Source: DATLED01 sp035525495 (GTDB lineage: Bacteria; Actinomycetota; Acidimicrobiia; Acidimicrobiales; CADCTF01). Taken from it: a DNA stretch of 64,000 bases. The stretch's first letter is position 1, and every line of letters starts with the position of its first letter. Shown here piece after piece: positions 1-7,670 of this stretch. The stretch covers positions 18,693 to 82,692 of the forward strand of contig DATLED010000001.1 in assembly GCA_035525495.1 (NCBI GenBank), written 5' to 3'. Below the pieces are notes generated by a model. The model ran no database searches. It was not told the DNA's origin and saw nothing but the letters and a program-made list of their open reading frames with translations. A program made the translations under genes and the position numbers.

Positions 1-740
1 CGGATGCGGTTCATGGCGACGCTGTATGCCTTGAGTGCCCGCTCGCGCACGACACCGCGCTCGTGGTCCTCGCGACCGAAGGCCTTCACGACGCGAGCGC
101 CGCGCACCGCCTCGTCGATCGCCGTCGTCACCTCGGCGCGGCGGTGCAGCGCCATCCAGCTCAGCCCGAGGAGCTTGCGTCGGATGCGAAGCACGAGCCA
201 GCCGTTGATCGGGATCGTCATCAGCGCGATGACCGCCATCGCAGGGCTCTGCACAAGTACGACGAGCGCCAGCGCGAGCAGGATGATCACGCCGACGATG
301 AGCTGCGGAAGGATCTGGACGAACAGCTCCATCATCTGGAGGTCGGTCACGGCGCGCGTGACGAGCTGGCCGGTCGAGATCGAGTCGAGGGCCCGCGGGT
401 TCATCGCCTGGAGCTTTCGGTAGAGGCGCGTGCGCACCTCGTACTCGAGGTGGTAGCCGATGCGGTTCGACGTCATGCGCGTGCCGATGCCGACGAACAG
501 GCCGAGGAAGGCCAGCACGATCAGCCGGTTCACGTAGAGGTCGAGGGGCTGGTCGTGGGCGATGACGGCTTCGTCGATGGCGCTCTTGATCGAGCCCGTC
601 GACGCCGCCACCGTCCCGAGGCTGAGTCCCGAGAACACGAGCAGGAGGACGACCCAGGGTCGCTGCTCCACGATCAGCGTCCAGATGATCGTCGATCGGA
701 ACTCCCGCAGCTGGGCTCCCAGGCCCCGGCGCTCTTGCAT
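1..740 (-). CDS. ABC exporter, transmembrane part (partial)
   Basis: This is the N-terminal part of an ABC exporter, read on the minus strand and cut off at the left edge of the window. It shows several hydrophobic spans and the exporter hallmarks TRLYRKLQ, STGQLVTRAVTDLQMMELF and EAVRGARVVKAFGRE near the intracellular coupling region. The nucleotide-binding domain lies outside the window, so substrate and activity cannot be judged. The start was placed at the ATG at 740. An in-frame ATG at 824 would add an Arg-rich stretch (MPAARRRSRRRR) that is encoded inside a dispersed repeat and looks non-genuine. Confidence 0.85.
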   Translation of the reverse strand, partial: MQERRGLGAQLREFRSTIIWTLIVEQRPWVVLLLVFSGLSLGTVAASTGSIKSAIDEAVIAHDQPLDLYVNRLIVLAFLGLFVGIGTRMTSNRIGYHLEYEVRTRLYRKLQAMNPRALDSISTGQLVTRAVTDLQMMELFVQILPQLIVGVIILLALALVVLVQSPAMAVIALMTIPINGWLVLRIRRKLLGLSWMALHRRAEVTTAIDEAVRGARVVKAFGREDHERGVVRERALKAYSVAMNRI

Positions 741-792
741 GGCCAATCGTGACGCTCGCGTCAACTCGCTGTCGACCCAGGAACCCAACCGC

Positions 793-855
793 CGACGTCG
801 GGAGCGCCGGCGGGCAGCCGGCATGTGAGCGGACCGGCGGTTATGCGGAGCGAAC
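793..855. repeat. Dispersed intergenic repeat, copy A (divergent)
   Basis: This stretch is a diverged copy of the unit seen in tandem at 48361-48606. The segment cgtcgggagcgcc, then gcagccg and gtgagcgga, then agcgaacc, occur in the same order and spacing. It lies between two minus-strand genes and covers the last codons of the alpha/beta hydrolase. Confidence 0.55.
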
Positions 856-1599
856 CGAAGACACGAAGTGCCGCTTCATGAGCTCGGTGATCTCGAGCAC
901 CCGCTCGCACTCCAGCACGTGCCCCGCGCCCTCGAACGTGACCAGCTCGACGCCCAGCGCCTTGGCCAGGCGGACGCCGTTCTCGTAGGGGACGAGCGGA
1001 TCGCGGTCGCCGTGACCGACGACGATCGGCACGCCGAGGTCGCGCACGCCGGCGCCCCCGTCGAACTGCTGGATCGCCTGCATCTGGCGCCCGTAACCGG
1101 CGGGCGGCGTCGCCGACTCCACGGAGAGCGCCGTCTCCTCGTCGATCACGTCCGGATGGGCCTCGTAGAACCCGGGGCCGGCCAAGCGCGCCCACGTGGG
1201 CGTGCCGTCCGCGCCAGGTCCGAGGACGCCGAGGTCCGGCGGCTGCACCGACACCGACGCTCCGCCGTGGGTCGACAACAGCACGGCTGCCCGGACACGG
1301 ACCGGCGCCGCCCGCACGATCTCCTGGCTGATCATCCCGCCCATCGAGATCCCGCAGAGGAAGAACCGCTCGAAGCCGAGCGACGTCATCAGCTCGAGTG
1401 CGTCCGCGGCGATGTCGCGCAAGGTGAAGCCGCCCTCGCACGGGCCGGTCCCGCCGGTCTCGCGGTTGTCGAACGTGACGACGGTGAACCGATCGGCCAG
1501 GAGCGGGACGACGCGGCGCCACCGCTTCCCGACCTGTCCGAGCCCGCTCACCAACAGCAGCGGATCGCCGATACCCGCGACGTCGTACGCGACCTTCAT
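841..1599 (-). CDS. Alpha/beta hydrolase
   Basis: This is a cytosolic alpha/beta-fold hydrolase of 252 residues. The oxyanion-hole region LLLVSGLGQ, the strand VVTFDNRETG and the nucleophile elbow GISMGG are visible, with an Asp in GHGDRDPLVPY and a His in GAGHVLE completing the triad. The substrate is unknown; the family includes carboxylesterases and haloperoxidase-like enzymes. The ATG at 1599 is preferred because it follows GGGGGACGCAGG. The longer GTG start at 1647 would sit inside the operator at 1627-1646. The gene is divergent from the ferritin-like gene across that operator, so both are probably under the same repressor. Confidence 0.85.
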   Translation of the reverse strand: MKVAYDVAGIGDPLLLVSGLGQVGKRWRRVVPLLADRFTVVTFDNRETGGTGPCEGGFTLRDIAADALELMTSLGFERFFLCGISMGGMISQEIVRAAPVRVRAAVLLSTHGGASVSVQPPDLGVLGPGADGTPTWARLAGPGFYEAHPDVIDEETALSVESATPPAGYGRQMQAIQQFDGGAGVRDLGVPIVVGHGDRDPLVPYENGVRLAKALGVELVTFEGAGHVLECERVLEITELMKRHFVSSVRSA

Positions 1600-1626
1600 C
1601 CTGCGTCCCCCAAGCACTTGCCCGGC

Positions 1627-1646
1627 TGTATACGCACCAGTATACA
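1627..1646. promoter_or_regulatory. Perfect inverted-repeat operator, probably TetR-type
   Basis: TGTATACGCACCAGTATACA has perfect 7-bp arms separated by 6 bp. It overlaps TATAC -10-like elements for both divergent genes (hydrolase to the left, ferritin-like/LLM pair to the right). An almost identical site (one arm mismatch, same 6-bp spacer) abuts the TetR gene at 7080, which points to that regulator as the ligand. The pairing of protein and site is inference. Confidence 0.72.
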
Positions 1647-1682
1647 CTTGGGGATCCGAGCGAGCCCTTGGGGGGTCACGTC

Positions 1683-2786
1683 ATGACGACGTTGCAGGTC
1701 GAGTACACCGAGCCGGAGCTCTTGGCCGACGCCCACATCGCCGAGCCGCTGATCGCGGGCGGCGTGCGCTGCCACGGCGGGTTCGACGACGAGGGCAACT
1801 ACGTCTCGCCGCGCACCAAGCATCGCGTCCCCGGCATCGTCGCATGGCAGGAGAAGCACATCGAGGAGTTCGACAAGCCGATCCTCGACCTCCCGCTCGA
1901 GACGTGGCCCGAGCACTATCCGAACAACGCGCAGGCCGTGCACCTCATCAAGTCCGGCGTTCCGGAGCCGCTGATCGCGACGCTGACCCGCATCGGCACC
2001 GTCGAGGGGTTCGGCGCGAACATCCGCTTCCTGCAGCCCGGCGACATGCAGAACCACTTCGACGAGTCCATCAAGGGCACGGCCATCGACCACCTCGGGC
2101 GGGGGCTGTTCGAAGCCCACGGTCGCGACGAGGCGGGGTGGGAGAAGGAGGCCGGCCACAAGGACATGTGGTTCGCGGCCCGCGACATCGCCTTCGAGAA
2201 CCCCACCGCGAAGGTGGACATCGAGGGGATGCTCCAGCGCATGGGCTTCGGCCAGGGCGCGGGCGGTGGCGGGGGCCGGATCATCCCCGAACGCGTCCTC
2301 CCCGACGACATCGATCCCAACCTCGAGGCGATCGCGGGGCTCATGACGCGCGTGCTGCTCATCGAGATCCAGGCGTTCCACACCTTCAAGTGGGCCGAAC
2401 AGTGGCTGAGCGACCCCACCCTCGTGGCCGGCGACGGCGAGGCGGCCAAGCTCGTGACCTACATCAGGGGCGACGAGACGCCGCACGTCGGCTACCTGAA
2501 GACCGGTCTCACCGAGATGCGCGACCGCACGTGGATCGGGACCACCGGCAAGAAGCACAGCGGCGAGGAGCTCTTCGGTCGCATCTGGAGCCGCGCCATC
2601 GAGAACAGCCTCGGCGCCGGACGCGATCTCAATCGCAAGGCCGCCATCGGCGAGGTCGAGCACTGGTGCGCGCAGAAGGAGAACGGCGCCGACATCCTCG
2701 CCGAGTTCCACGCGCTCGGGAACGAGGCGGTGTCGGCCGACCAGCGGGTTGCGGCGGCCGGGGGAACGACGGAGGCGTACGCATGA
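1683..2786 (+). CDS. Ferritin-like (di-iron) domain protein, uncharacterised
   Basis: This 367-residue helical protein carries spaced Glu/His elements typical of ferritin-like di-iron carboxylate enzymes: an E-A-H in GLFEAHG, an E in LLIEIQAFHTF and an E-x-x-H in RGDETPHVGYL. AurF/PaaA-like oxygenases use the same ligand pattern, but I cannot assign a substrate. A Gly-rich loop (about residues 190-200) interrupts the helices. The start ATG at 1683 follows GGGGGG with about 9 nt spacing; an upstream in-frame TTG at 1668 is less likely. Its stop overlaps the next ATG (ATGA), so it is translationally coupled to the LLM flavin enzyme, suggesting the two act on one pathway. Confidence 0.7.
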   Translation: MTTLQVEYTEPELLADAHIAEPLIAGGVRCHGGFDDEGNYVSPRTKHRVPGIVAWQEKHIEEFDKPILDLPLETWPEHYPNNAQAVHLIKSGVPEPLIATLTRIGTVEGFGANIRFLQPGDMQNHFDESIKGTAIDHLGRGLFEAHGRDEAGWEKEAGHKDMWFAARDIAFENPTAKVDIEGMLQRMGFGQGAGGGGGRIIPERVLPDDIDPNLEAIAGLMTRVLLIEIQAFHTFKWAEQWLSDPTLVAGDGEAAKLVTYIRGDETPHVGYLKTGLTEMRDRTWIGTTGKKHSGEELFGRIWSRAIENSLGAGRDLNRKAAIGEVEHWCAQKENGADILAEFHALGNEAVSADQRVAAAGGTTEAYA

Positions 2787-4138
2787 AGTTCGGCATCTTC
2801 TACGAGCACCAGTTGCCGCGTCCTTGGACCGAGGACAGCGAGCGCCAGTTGATCCAGGACGCCCTCGACCAGGTGGAGCTGGCGGACAAGCTCGGTTTCC
2901 ACGCGGTGTGGGAGGTGGAGCACCACTTCCTCGAGGAGTACTCGCACTCCTCCGCCCCCGAGGTCTTCCTGGCGGCGGCGTCACAGCGGACGAAGAACAT
3001 CCGACTCGGGCACGGCATCGTCCAGACGGCGCCGTTCTACAACCACCCCGCGCGCACCGCGGAGCGGATCGCCACCCTCGACCTCGTGTCCAACGGACGG
3101 GTCGAGTTCGGATCGGGGGAGTCCTCATCGGAGGCCGAGCTCGGTGGGTTCCGCATCGACCCGGCGGTGAAGCGCGACCAGTGGCTCGAAGGACTCGAGG
3201 TCACGCTGCGGTGCATGACGGAGGCGCCGTTCACCGGCGTCGACGGCACGTACGTCCAGATGCCGCCGCGAAACGTCGTGCCCAAGCCGGTGCAGAAGCC
3301 GCACCCGCCGCTTTGGGTCGCTTGCTCACGCCGCGACACGATCCACCTCGCGGCGCAGAAGGGGATCGGGGCGCTCACGTTCGCCTTCATCGACCCCGAA
3401 GAGGCGAAGCACTGGGTGTCCGACTACTACACGACGCTCGAGGACGAGGGCGTGCCGGTCGGCAAGTCGGTGAACGCGAACGTCGCCTGCGTGACGACGT
3501 TCATGTGCGCGCCGACGGAGCAGGAGGCTGTCGCTCGGGGTCTCGAAGGCGCCAACTTCTTCGGCTACTCCCTGGCCCACTACTACGTGTTCGGCGAGCA
3601 CCGCCCCGGTGTCACGGACGTGTGGGCGGAGTACCAGGAGCGCCGCGACCAGCACGGCTACTCGGTCAACACCGAGGCGCTCGAGAACGAGCGGCTCGGG
3701 GCGAAGATCGCCGCCGGCGACAACACCGGTCTCCGCGGCGCCGTCGGGACGCCGGACCAGATCCGCGAGTTCCTCCGCCGATACGAGGAGATGGGTGTCG
3801 ACCAGATCATCTTCGTGTCGCAGGCCGGGAAGAACCGCCACGAGGACATCATGGAGAGCCTCGAGCTGTTCGGGAACGAGGTCCTTCCCGAGTTCCAGGA
3901 GCGCGACGAGAAGCTCTCGGCCGACAAGGCCAAGCGGATGGAGCCGATCATCGAGAAGGTGATGTCCCGCAAGGTCGATGACGCGCCGAAGCTCCCGTCC
4001 GAGGACTACGCGTTCCCGGCGATGCCCCGCCGCATGGCCGAGGCGTCCGGCAACGAGCAGTTCAAGGAGCAGCTCGACAAGATCGCCAACGACCGCGCCG
4101 CCGGCAAGCGCGACGCCCGCGCCGGCATCACCGGCTGA
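2783..4138 (+). CDS. LLM-class flavin-dependent oxidoreductase
   Basis: This is a bacterial-luciferase-like TIM-barrel flavoenzyme (451 residues). The N-terminal strand MKFGIFYEHQLP, EVEHHFLEEYSHS, the substrate/flavin segment FYNHPARTAERIATLD and RVEFGSGESSSEAELGGF are family hallmarks. Such enzymes use reduced FMN or F420 with oxygen or a hydride acceptor; which cofactor applies here cannot be read from sequence. A C-terminal helical tail of roughly 70 residues rich in Lys, Arg and Glu follows the barrel. The start overlaps the stop of the ferritin-like gene by 4 nt. The promoter region carries the TATAC inverted-repeat operator. Confidence 0.9.
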   Translation: MKFGIFYEHQLPRPWTEDSERQLIQDALDQVELADKLGFHAVWEVEHHFLEEYSHSSAPEVFLAAASQRTKNIRLGHGIVQTAPFYNHPARTAERIATLDLVSNGRVEFGSGESSSEAELGGFRIDPAVKRDQWLEGLEVTLRCMTEAPFTGVDGTYVQMPPRNVVPKPVQKPHPPLWVACSRRDTIHLAAQKGIGALTFAFIDPEEAKHWVSDYYTTLEDEGVPVGKSVNANVACVTTFMCAPTEQEAVARGLEGANFFGYSLAHYYVFGEHRPGVTDVWAEYQERRDQHGYSVNTEALENERLGAKIAAGDNTGLRGAVGTPDQIREFLRRYEEMGVDQIIFVSQAGKNRHEDIMESLELFGNEVLPEFQERDEKLSADKAKRMEPIIEKVMSRKVDDAPKLPSEDYAFPAMPRRMAEASGNEQFKEQLDKIANDRAAGKRDARAGITG

Positions 4139-4158
4139 CCCCAAAGCAATCGGGGGTC
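4137..4158 (+). terminator. Putative intrinsic terminator after LLM oxidoreductase
   Basis: GACCCC and GGGGTC form a 6-bp stem around an A-rich 10-nt loop directly after the stop codon. There is no clear U-tract. It sits between convergent genes. Confidence 0.4.
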
Positions 4159-4171
4159 CTTCGTCGCGAGG

Positions 4172-5197
4172 TCAGGCCTCGGTCGATTCGTCCAACACGA
4201 CGGCCCCGACGGCGAGCGCAAGCACGGCCAGCAGCGCGCCGGTCAGTCCATAGAGCTCGAGACCGGCGAACCCGCCGGCGGTGGTGAGGAACGGGCCGAG
4301 CTTCACCGTCCGCGCCTCGAGCCGACGCTGGAGGACGAGGTACTCGAACGCCTGGTAGCCGACGAAGGCGACCAGCAGCACGAGGCCGCGCATCGGATCG
4401 ACGATGCCGGCCAGGACGACGATCGGCAGCGCCCCGATCGTCGCGCCCAGCAAGGGCACTGCGTCCCACAGCGCGACCCACAGGGCGAGCGGCGCCGGGC
4501 CAGGCACGCCTGCCACGCGCGCCAGCGCGTACGCGACGAGGCCGGCGAGCCCCGCGAGCACGATCGTCCCACGGGCGTACCCAAAGGCGCGGTGGTACAC
4601 GGCGTTGGCGACACGGGTGGCGAACGCGTGGCGGTCGTCGTCGTGGACCTGGCGGCCCGCCGCCTCCGCGATCTTCTCGCCGTGCAGCAGGAAGAAGACG
4701 GTGAGGACGAAGACGGCGAGGAACGAGAGACCACGGGTCGCCGCGGATCGGATTGCCTCCGCGGGTGTGCCCCCGCGAAGTCGTTCGGGGACGCTCTTGA
4801 CGAACCGCTCGGTGCGCTCGCTGAGGTCGGCCTCGGTGGCGGCCTCGGCGAAGCGGCTGTGGTCCTCGATGTCCTGGGCCAGCTCGGGAGCGCGACGTTC
4901 GAGGACCTCGGTCTGGCGCACGACGCCGTCGACGAGCCCGTACGTGACGCTGCCGATCACGGCGAGCCCGCCAAGGGCGACGACGCCGACGGCGAGGCCG
5001 CGGGGGATGCGTCGCGCCAGACGGTCCACGGCAGGCGAGACGAGCGCAGCGGTCGACGAGGCGATCAGCACCCAGGCGAGGACCCGCTCCGCGCTGGAGA
5101 GGACACGCAGCACGACCAGTGTCGCGGCGATGACGGCGACGACCAGGACGACCGAGCGGCTGGAGACACGGAGCCGATGACGCACCGGTTTGGCCAC
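4172..5197 (-). CDS. AI-2E family transporter
   Basis: This is a polytopic membrane protein of 341 residues in the AI-2E/PerM family. N-terminal membrane helices are followed by a periplasmic-type helical stretch (about 80-150), then paired helices containing VAYHRAFGYARG-like and LPLLGATIGALPIVV segments, the latter corresponding to the conserved P-x-x-G-x-x-G region. Family members are proposed to export autoinducer-2 or act as Na+/H+ antiporters; the true substrate is open. The start is GTG at 5197, with CGAGG 5 nt upstream; a second GTG at 5185 is possible. A paralogous gene lies divergently 60 bp away. Confidence 0.85.
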   Translation of the reverse strand: MAKPVRHRLRVSSRSVVLVVAVIAATLVVLRVLSSAERVLAWVLIASSTAALVSPAVDRLARRIPRGLAVGVVALGGLAVIGSVTYGLVDGVVRQTEVLERRAPELAQDIEDHSRFAEAATEADLSERTERFVKSVPERLRGGTPAEAIRSAATRGLSFLAVFVLTVFFLLHGEKIAEAAGRQVHDDDRHAFATRVANAVYHRAFGYARGTIVLAGLAGLVAYALARVAGVPGPAPLALWVALWDAVPLLGATIGALPIVVLAGIVDPMRGLVLLVAFVGYQAFEYLVLQRRLEARTVKLGPFLTTAGGFAGLELYGLTGALLAVLALAVGAVVLDESTEA

Positions 5198-5245
5198 GAC
5201 CTCGGGAAGGGGGTCGAGCTCGCCTTCGGGCCCGGGCACCCGACG

Positions 5246-5251
5246 TACAGT
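5246..5251 (+). promoter_or_regulatory. Leaderless -10 box, TACAGT
   Basis: TACAGT ends 6 nt before the GTG start of the plus-strand AI-2E gene, placing the predicted transcription start at or next to the start codon. Confidence 0.6.
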
Positions 5252-5257
5252 ACCGGC

Positions 5258-6340
5258 GTGCCCGCCGAGGGAAGGCCCGAGTCGGTCGACCTCGACTGGC
5301 GGTCGTTGGCCGCGCTGGCGGGGGCGGTCGCCGGGCTCATCGTGGTCACGGGCTTCACGCGATCGGTGCCGAGGACCTTGGCCGCCCTCGGCGTCGCCGG
5401 GGTCCTGACGCTCGGGCTCGATCCGTTGGTGTCGGCGTTGCAGAGCCGGCTGCGGGGTGCCCGCGGCCTCGCGCTGTCGATTGTCCTCGCCGGGTTCGTC
5501 GCCGCGGTCGTGCTCATCGGCGTCGTGCTCGTCCCTCCGGCTGCGCGCCAGGCGCGCGACCTCGGCGACGACCTCCCCGCGGTGCTCGACGACCTGACGA
5601 CGTTGCCGCTCGTCGGAGACCGCATCGGGGACGCAGGCGTGCCGCAACGCCTCGAACGCACGATCACCTCGTTGCCCGATCGGCTGCTCGGCGAGGACAC
5701 GCCGCTGTTGCGGGTGGGGCAACGGGCCGCCGACGGATTGTTGGCGGTGACGGTCACGCTGCTGTTCGTCGTGACGTTGCTGCTCGACGGCGACCGGTTG
5801 GTGCGCGACGCGCGCCGCCTCGTGCCGCACCGACATCGGGACCGGGCCGACAAGCTGGCGGAGCTGAGCTATCGGGTCGTGGGCAAGTACGTCGCCGGTT
5901 CGCTGCTCGTCGCCCTCGTCGCCGGCCTCTGCAACCTCGTTGCCGGCCTCGCCCTCGGAGTGCCCCTCGCGCCGCTGCTGGCGCTGTGGGTGATGGTGTG
6001 GAACCTCGTCCCGCAGATCGGGGGTGCGCTCGGCGGCATCCCGTTCGTGCTCTTCGGCTTCACCCAGGGCGCGGGAACCGGATTGGCGTGCGCCGCCTAC
6101 TTCCTGATCTACCAGCAGATCGAGAACAACGTCCTGGGCCCTCTGCTCGTCGGGAAGTCCGTGAAGCTGTCCCCCCCGGCGACGATGACCGCCGCGCTCG
6201 TCGGCGTGTCCGCCGGCGGTGTCGTGGGCGCGCTCTTGGCTGTGCCCGTTCTTGGTGCGGCCAAGGCGATCTACCTCGAGCTGCGGCCGGCGGAGACGTC
6301 CGACCCCTCGGCACCCGAGACCGCTACGGCGAGTCCGTGA
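5258..6340 (+). CDS. AI-2E family transporter (divergent paralogue)
   Basis: This 360-residue polytopic protein is the second AI-2E/PerM-type transporter of a head-to-head pair. Its N-terminal double helix is followed by an extracytosolic region (about 95-165), further helices, and the conserved segments MVWNLVPQIGGALGGIPF and IYQQIENNVLGPLLVGKSVKL, where the Q-x-x-E-N-N-x-x-x-P motif is the strongest family marker. The GTG at 5258 was chosen because of the -10 box exactly 6 nt upstream. The 3' end overlaps the convergent acidic small gene by 17 bp. The minus-strand paralogue has a much more divergent version of the same motif (YQAFEYLVLQ), so their roles may differ. Confidence 0.88.
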   Translation: MPAEGRPESVDLDWRSLAALAGAVAGLIVVTGFTRSVPRTLAALGVAGVLTLGLDPLVSALQSRLRGARGLALSIVLAGFVAAVVLIGVVLVPPAARQARDLGDDLPAVLDDLTTLPLVGDRIGDAGVPQRLERTITSLPDRLLGEDTPLLRVGQRAADGLLAVTVTLLFVVTLLLDGDRLVRDARRLVPHRHRDRADKLAELSYRVVGKYVAGSLLVALVAGLCNLVAGLALGVPLAPLLALWVMVWNLVPQIGGALGGIPFVLFGFTQGAGTGLACAAYFLIYQQIENNVLGPLLVGKSVKLSPPATMTAALVGVSAGGVVGALLAVPVLGAAKAIYLELRPAETSDPSAPETATASP

Positions 6341-6683
6341 TGTGCATGGCCGACTCCTCGGCCGACAGCGCGACCTCGTCGTCGGCACCGATCGCGGCGG
6401 CGATGGCGTCCTTCTCGTCGTCGATGGCGTCGACGTCCTCCCCACCGGGTTCGACGAGCTGGCCGACGATGGCGTCGTCCGCCGCCTGAGCGACGGTCCC
6501 CTCGTCGAAGTCCGGCTCCTCGCGCAGAACTCGATCCGCCAGCGGCTCGCCGGCTCGTTGCTCGGCGGCGGTGATGCCGAACTCCTCCACGCCCTGCGGA
6601 TGGTCGCGGGGCGGGATCAGCCCCTCGTCCTCGTTGATCGGCGTCTCGAGATCCGGGATGCCCTCGGCGTCCATGTCGCTCAT
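6324..6683 (-). CDS. Small acidic actinobacterial protein (DUF5709-like)
   Basis: This is a 119-residue very acidic soluble protein without membrane segments. The order of features (PxxEDEG-like GLIPPRDHP, then GITAAEQRAGEPLADRVLREEPDFD) resembles the actinobacterial DUF5709 family from memory; the function is unknown. It converges on and overlaps the AI-2E gene by 17 bp. Its start lies 23 bp from the divergent arsC start, with overlapping -10 elements between them. The match to DUF5709 is recall rather than a search result. Confidence 0.7.
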   Translation of the reverse strand: MSDMDAEGIPDLETPINEDEGLIPPRDHPQGVEEFGITAAEQRAGEPLADRVLREEPDFDEGTVAQAADDAIVGQLVEPGGEDVDAIDDEKDAIAAAIGADDEVALSAEESAMHITDSP

Positions 6684-6690
6684 GGACGCC

Positions 6691-6700
6691 GCCCTACCCT
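6691..6700. promoter_or_regulatory. Overlapping divergent -10 elements
   Basis: TACCCT (6695-6700) ends 6 nt before the arsC ATG on the plus strand. TAGGGC (complement of 6691-6696) ends 7 nt before the ATG at 6683 on the minus strand. Both hexamers use the same TA step at 6695-6696. Confidence 0.55.
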
Positions 6701-6706
6701 TGCACG

Positions 6707-7063
6707 ATGGCTGACGACACCACCGTCTGGTTCAACCCGAGCTGTTCGAAGTGCCGGGCGGCGCGTGACCTGCTCGACGAGAACGGCGTCGATGCGTCGT
6801 ACGTGCAGTACCTCGAGGACACGCCGCCGCGCGAGGAGCTCGTGCGGGTCGCCGGTCTGCTCGGGTGCGCGGCCGACCCGCGGCAGATGATGCGGGCAGC
6901 GGAACCGGTGTACCGGGAGCTCGGGTTGGCGTCGGTCTCCGATGCCGACGCGCTCTTCGATGCGATGGTCGAGCACCCGATCCTCATTGAGCGACCGATC
7001 GTCATCCGGGGCGACCGCGCCGTCATCGGACGTCCCCCGGAGCGACTGTTGGAGCTGCTGTAA
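6707..7063 (+). CDS. arsC: ArsC/Spx-family arsenate reductase-like protein
   Basis: This 118-residue thioredoxin-fold protein has NPSCSKCR with Cys13 and Cys16, followed near the C-terminus by IERPIV and GRPPE, the conserved ArsC anion-site region. Glutaredoxin-coupled ArsC enzymes reduce arsenate through the first Cys; here the CxxC arrangement is shared with the YffB/Spx side of the family, so arsenate as substrate is probable but not certain. No arsB, acr3 or arsR lies nearby, which weakens an arsenic-operon reading. The start follows a TACCCT -10 box by 6 nt. Confidence 0.85.
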   Translation: MADDTTVWFNPSCSKCRAARDLLDENGVDASYVQYLEDTPPREELVRVAGLLGCAADPRQMMRAAEPVYRELGLASVSDADALFDAMVEHPILIERPIVIRGDRAVIGRPPERLLELL

Positions 7064-7078
7064 ACTCGTCGGTATACA
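7059..7078. promoter_or_regulatory. Operator at the tetR start
   Basis: TGTAAACTCGTCGGTATACA matches the 1627-1646 operator in architecture (7-bp arms, 6-bp spacer) with one arm mismatch. It ends 1 bp before the tetR ATG and contains TAAACT, a plausible -10. Binding here would block the regulator's own transcription, indicating autorepression. Confidence 0.7.
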
Positions 7079-7079
7079 C

Positions 7080-7670
7080 ATGGCCACGGCCCCCGCTCCC
7101 CGTCAGCTCCTCGACCGCGCCGCCCGGCGCGAGACGATCCTGCGGGGCGCCGCCGAGGCCTTCGCCCGGAAGGGCTACGCGGGGACGTCGATGGAGGACG
7201 TCGCCGCGGCCGCCGGCATCACCAAGCTGATCGTCTACCGGCACTTCGCGTCGAAGGAGGAGCTGTACGACGCAGTGCTCGAGGGCGTGTCGGAGCGGGG
7301 ACGTGAGGTGTTCATCGCCGGACTGCAAGCGGGGCGGCCGGGCTCGGGTGCGGTGCGGGCGTTGCTGACGGTGGCCCGCGAGGACGCGGCGGCCTTCTCG
7401 TTGCTGTGGCGTCACGCCGCCCGGGAACCGCAGTTCGCCGAGCACGCGGCCTCGATCCGAGGCCGGGGCGTCGACGCGGCCGAGACGTTGCTGGCGTCTG
7501 CGGGCGTGGCGCCTGGGCCGATGCGGCGGTGGGCCGCGGAGACGATCATGTCCTATCTGGTCGCGTCGGTATTGCACTGGTTGGAGGAAGGGCGTTCGGC
7601 CGATGACGAGGTGTTCGTGGAGCGGGTGACGCGGTCGTTGCCGGCCATGATCCGCGCGTGGATCGGATGA
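7080..7670 (+). CDS. TetR/AcrR family transcriptional regulator
   Basis: This is a 196-residue repressor with an N-terminal helix-turn-helix domain (about residues 15-65: RRETILRGAAEAFARKGYAG, then SMEDVAAAAG and VYRHFASKEELYDAV), the standard TetR layout, and a C-terminal ligand/dimer domain. The ATG at 7080 gives a normal N-terminus; longer in-frame starts run through the preceding arsC gene. The 20-bp inverted repeat immediately upstream recurs at the hydrolase/ferritin-like divergon 5.4 kb away, so I infer autorepression plus control of that divergon. Its stop overlaps the next gene's ATG, coupling it to the PEP-mutase-family protein. Confidence 0.93.
   Translation: MATAPAPRQLLDRAARRETILRGAAEAFARKGYAGTSMEDVAAAAGITKLIVYRHFASKEELYDAVLEGVSERGREVFIAGLQAGRPGSGAVRALLTVAREDAAAFSLLWRHAAREPQFAEHAASIRGRGVDAAETLLASAGVAPGPMRRWAAETIMSYLVASVLHWLEEGRSADDEVFVERVTRSLPAMIRAWIG

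Noticed and set aside
1196..4138. A single 980-codon plus-strand gene
   Set aside because: Only the part from 2783 resembles a protein family (LLM oxidoreductase); the upstream part is Arg/Pro-rich and overlaps the hydrolase and ferritin-like genes in other frames.
6707..7063. Arsenic resistance operon
   Set aside because: Only arsC-like is present; the next gene is a TetR regulator, not ArsR, and no arsenite pump is nearby.
7073..7078. TATACA as the -10 of tetR
   Set aside because: It ends 1 nt before the ATG, so transcription would begin inside the gene; TAAACT at 7061-7066 is the better candidate.
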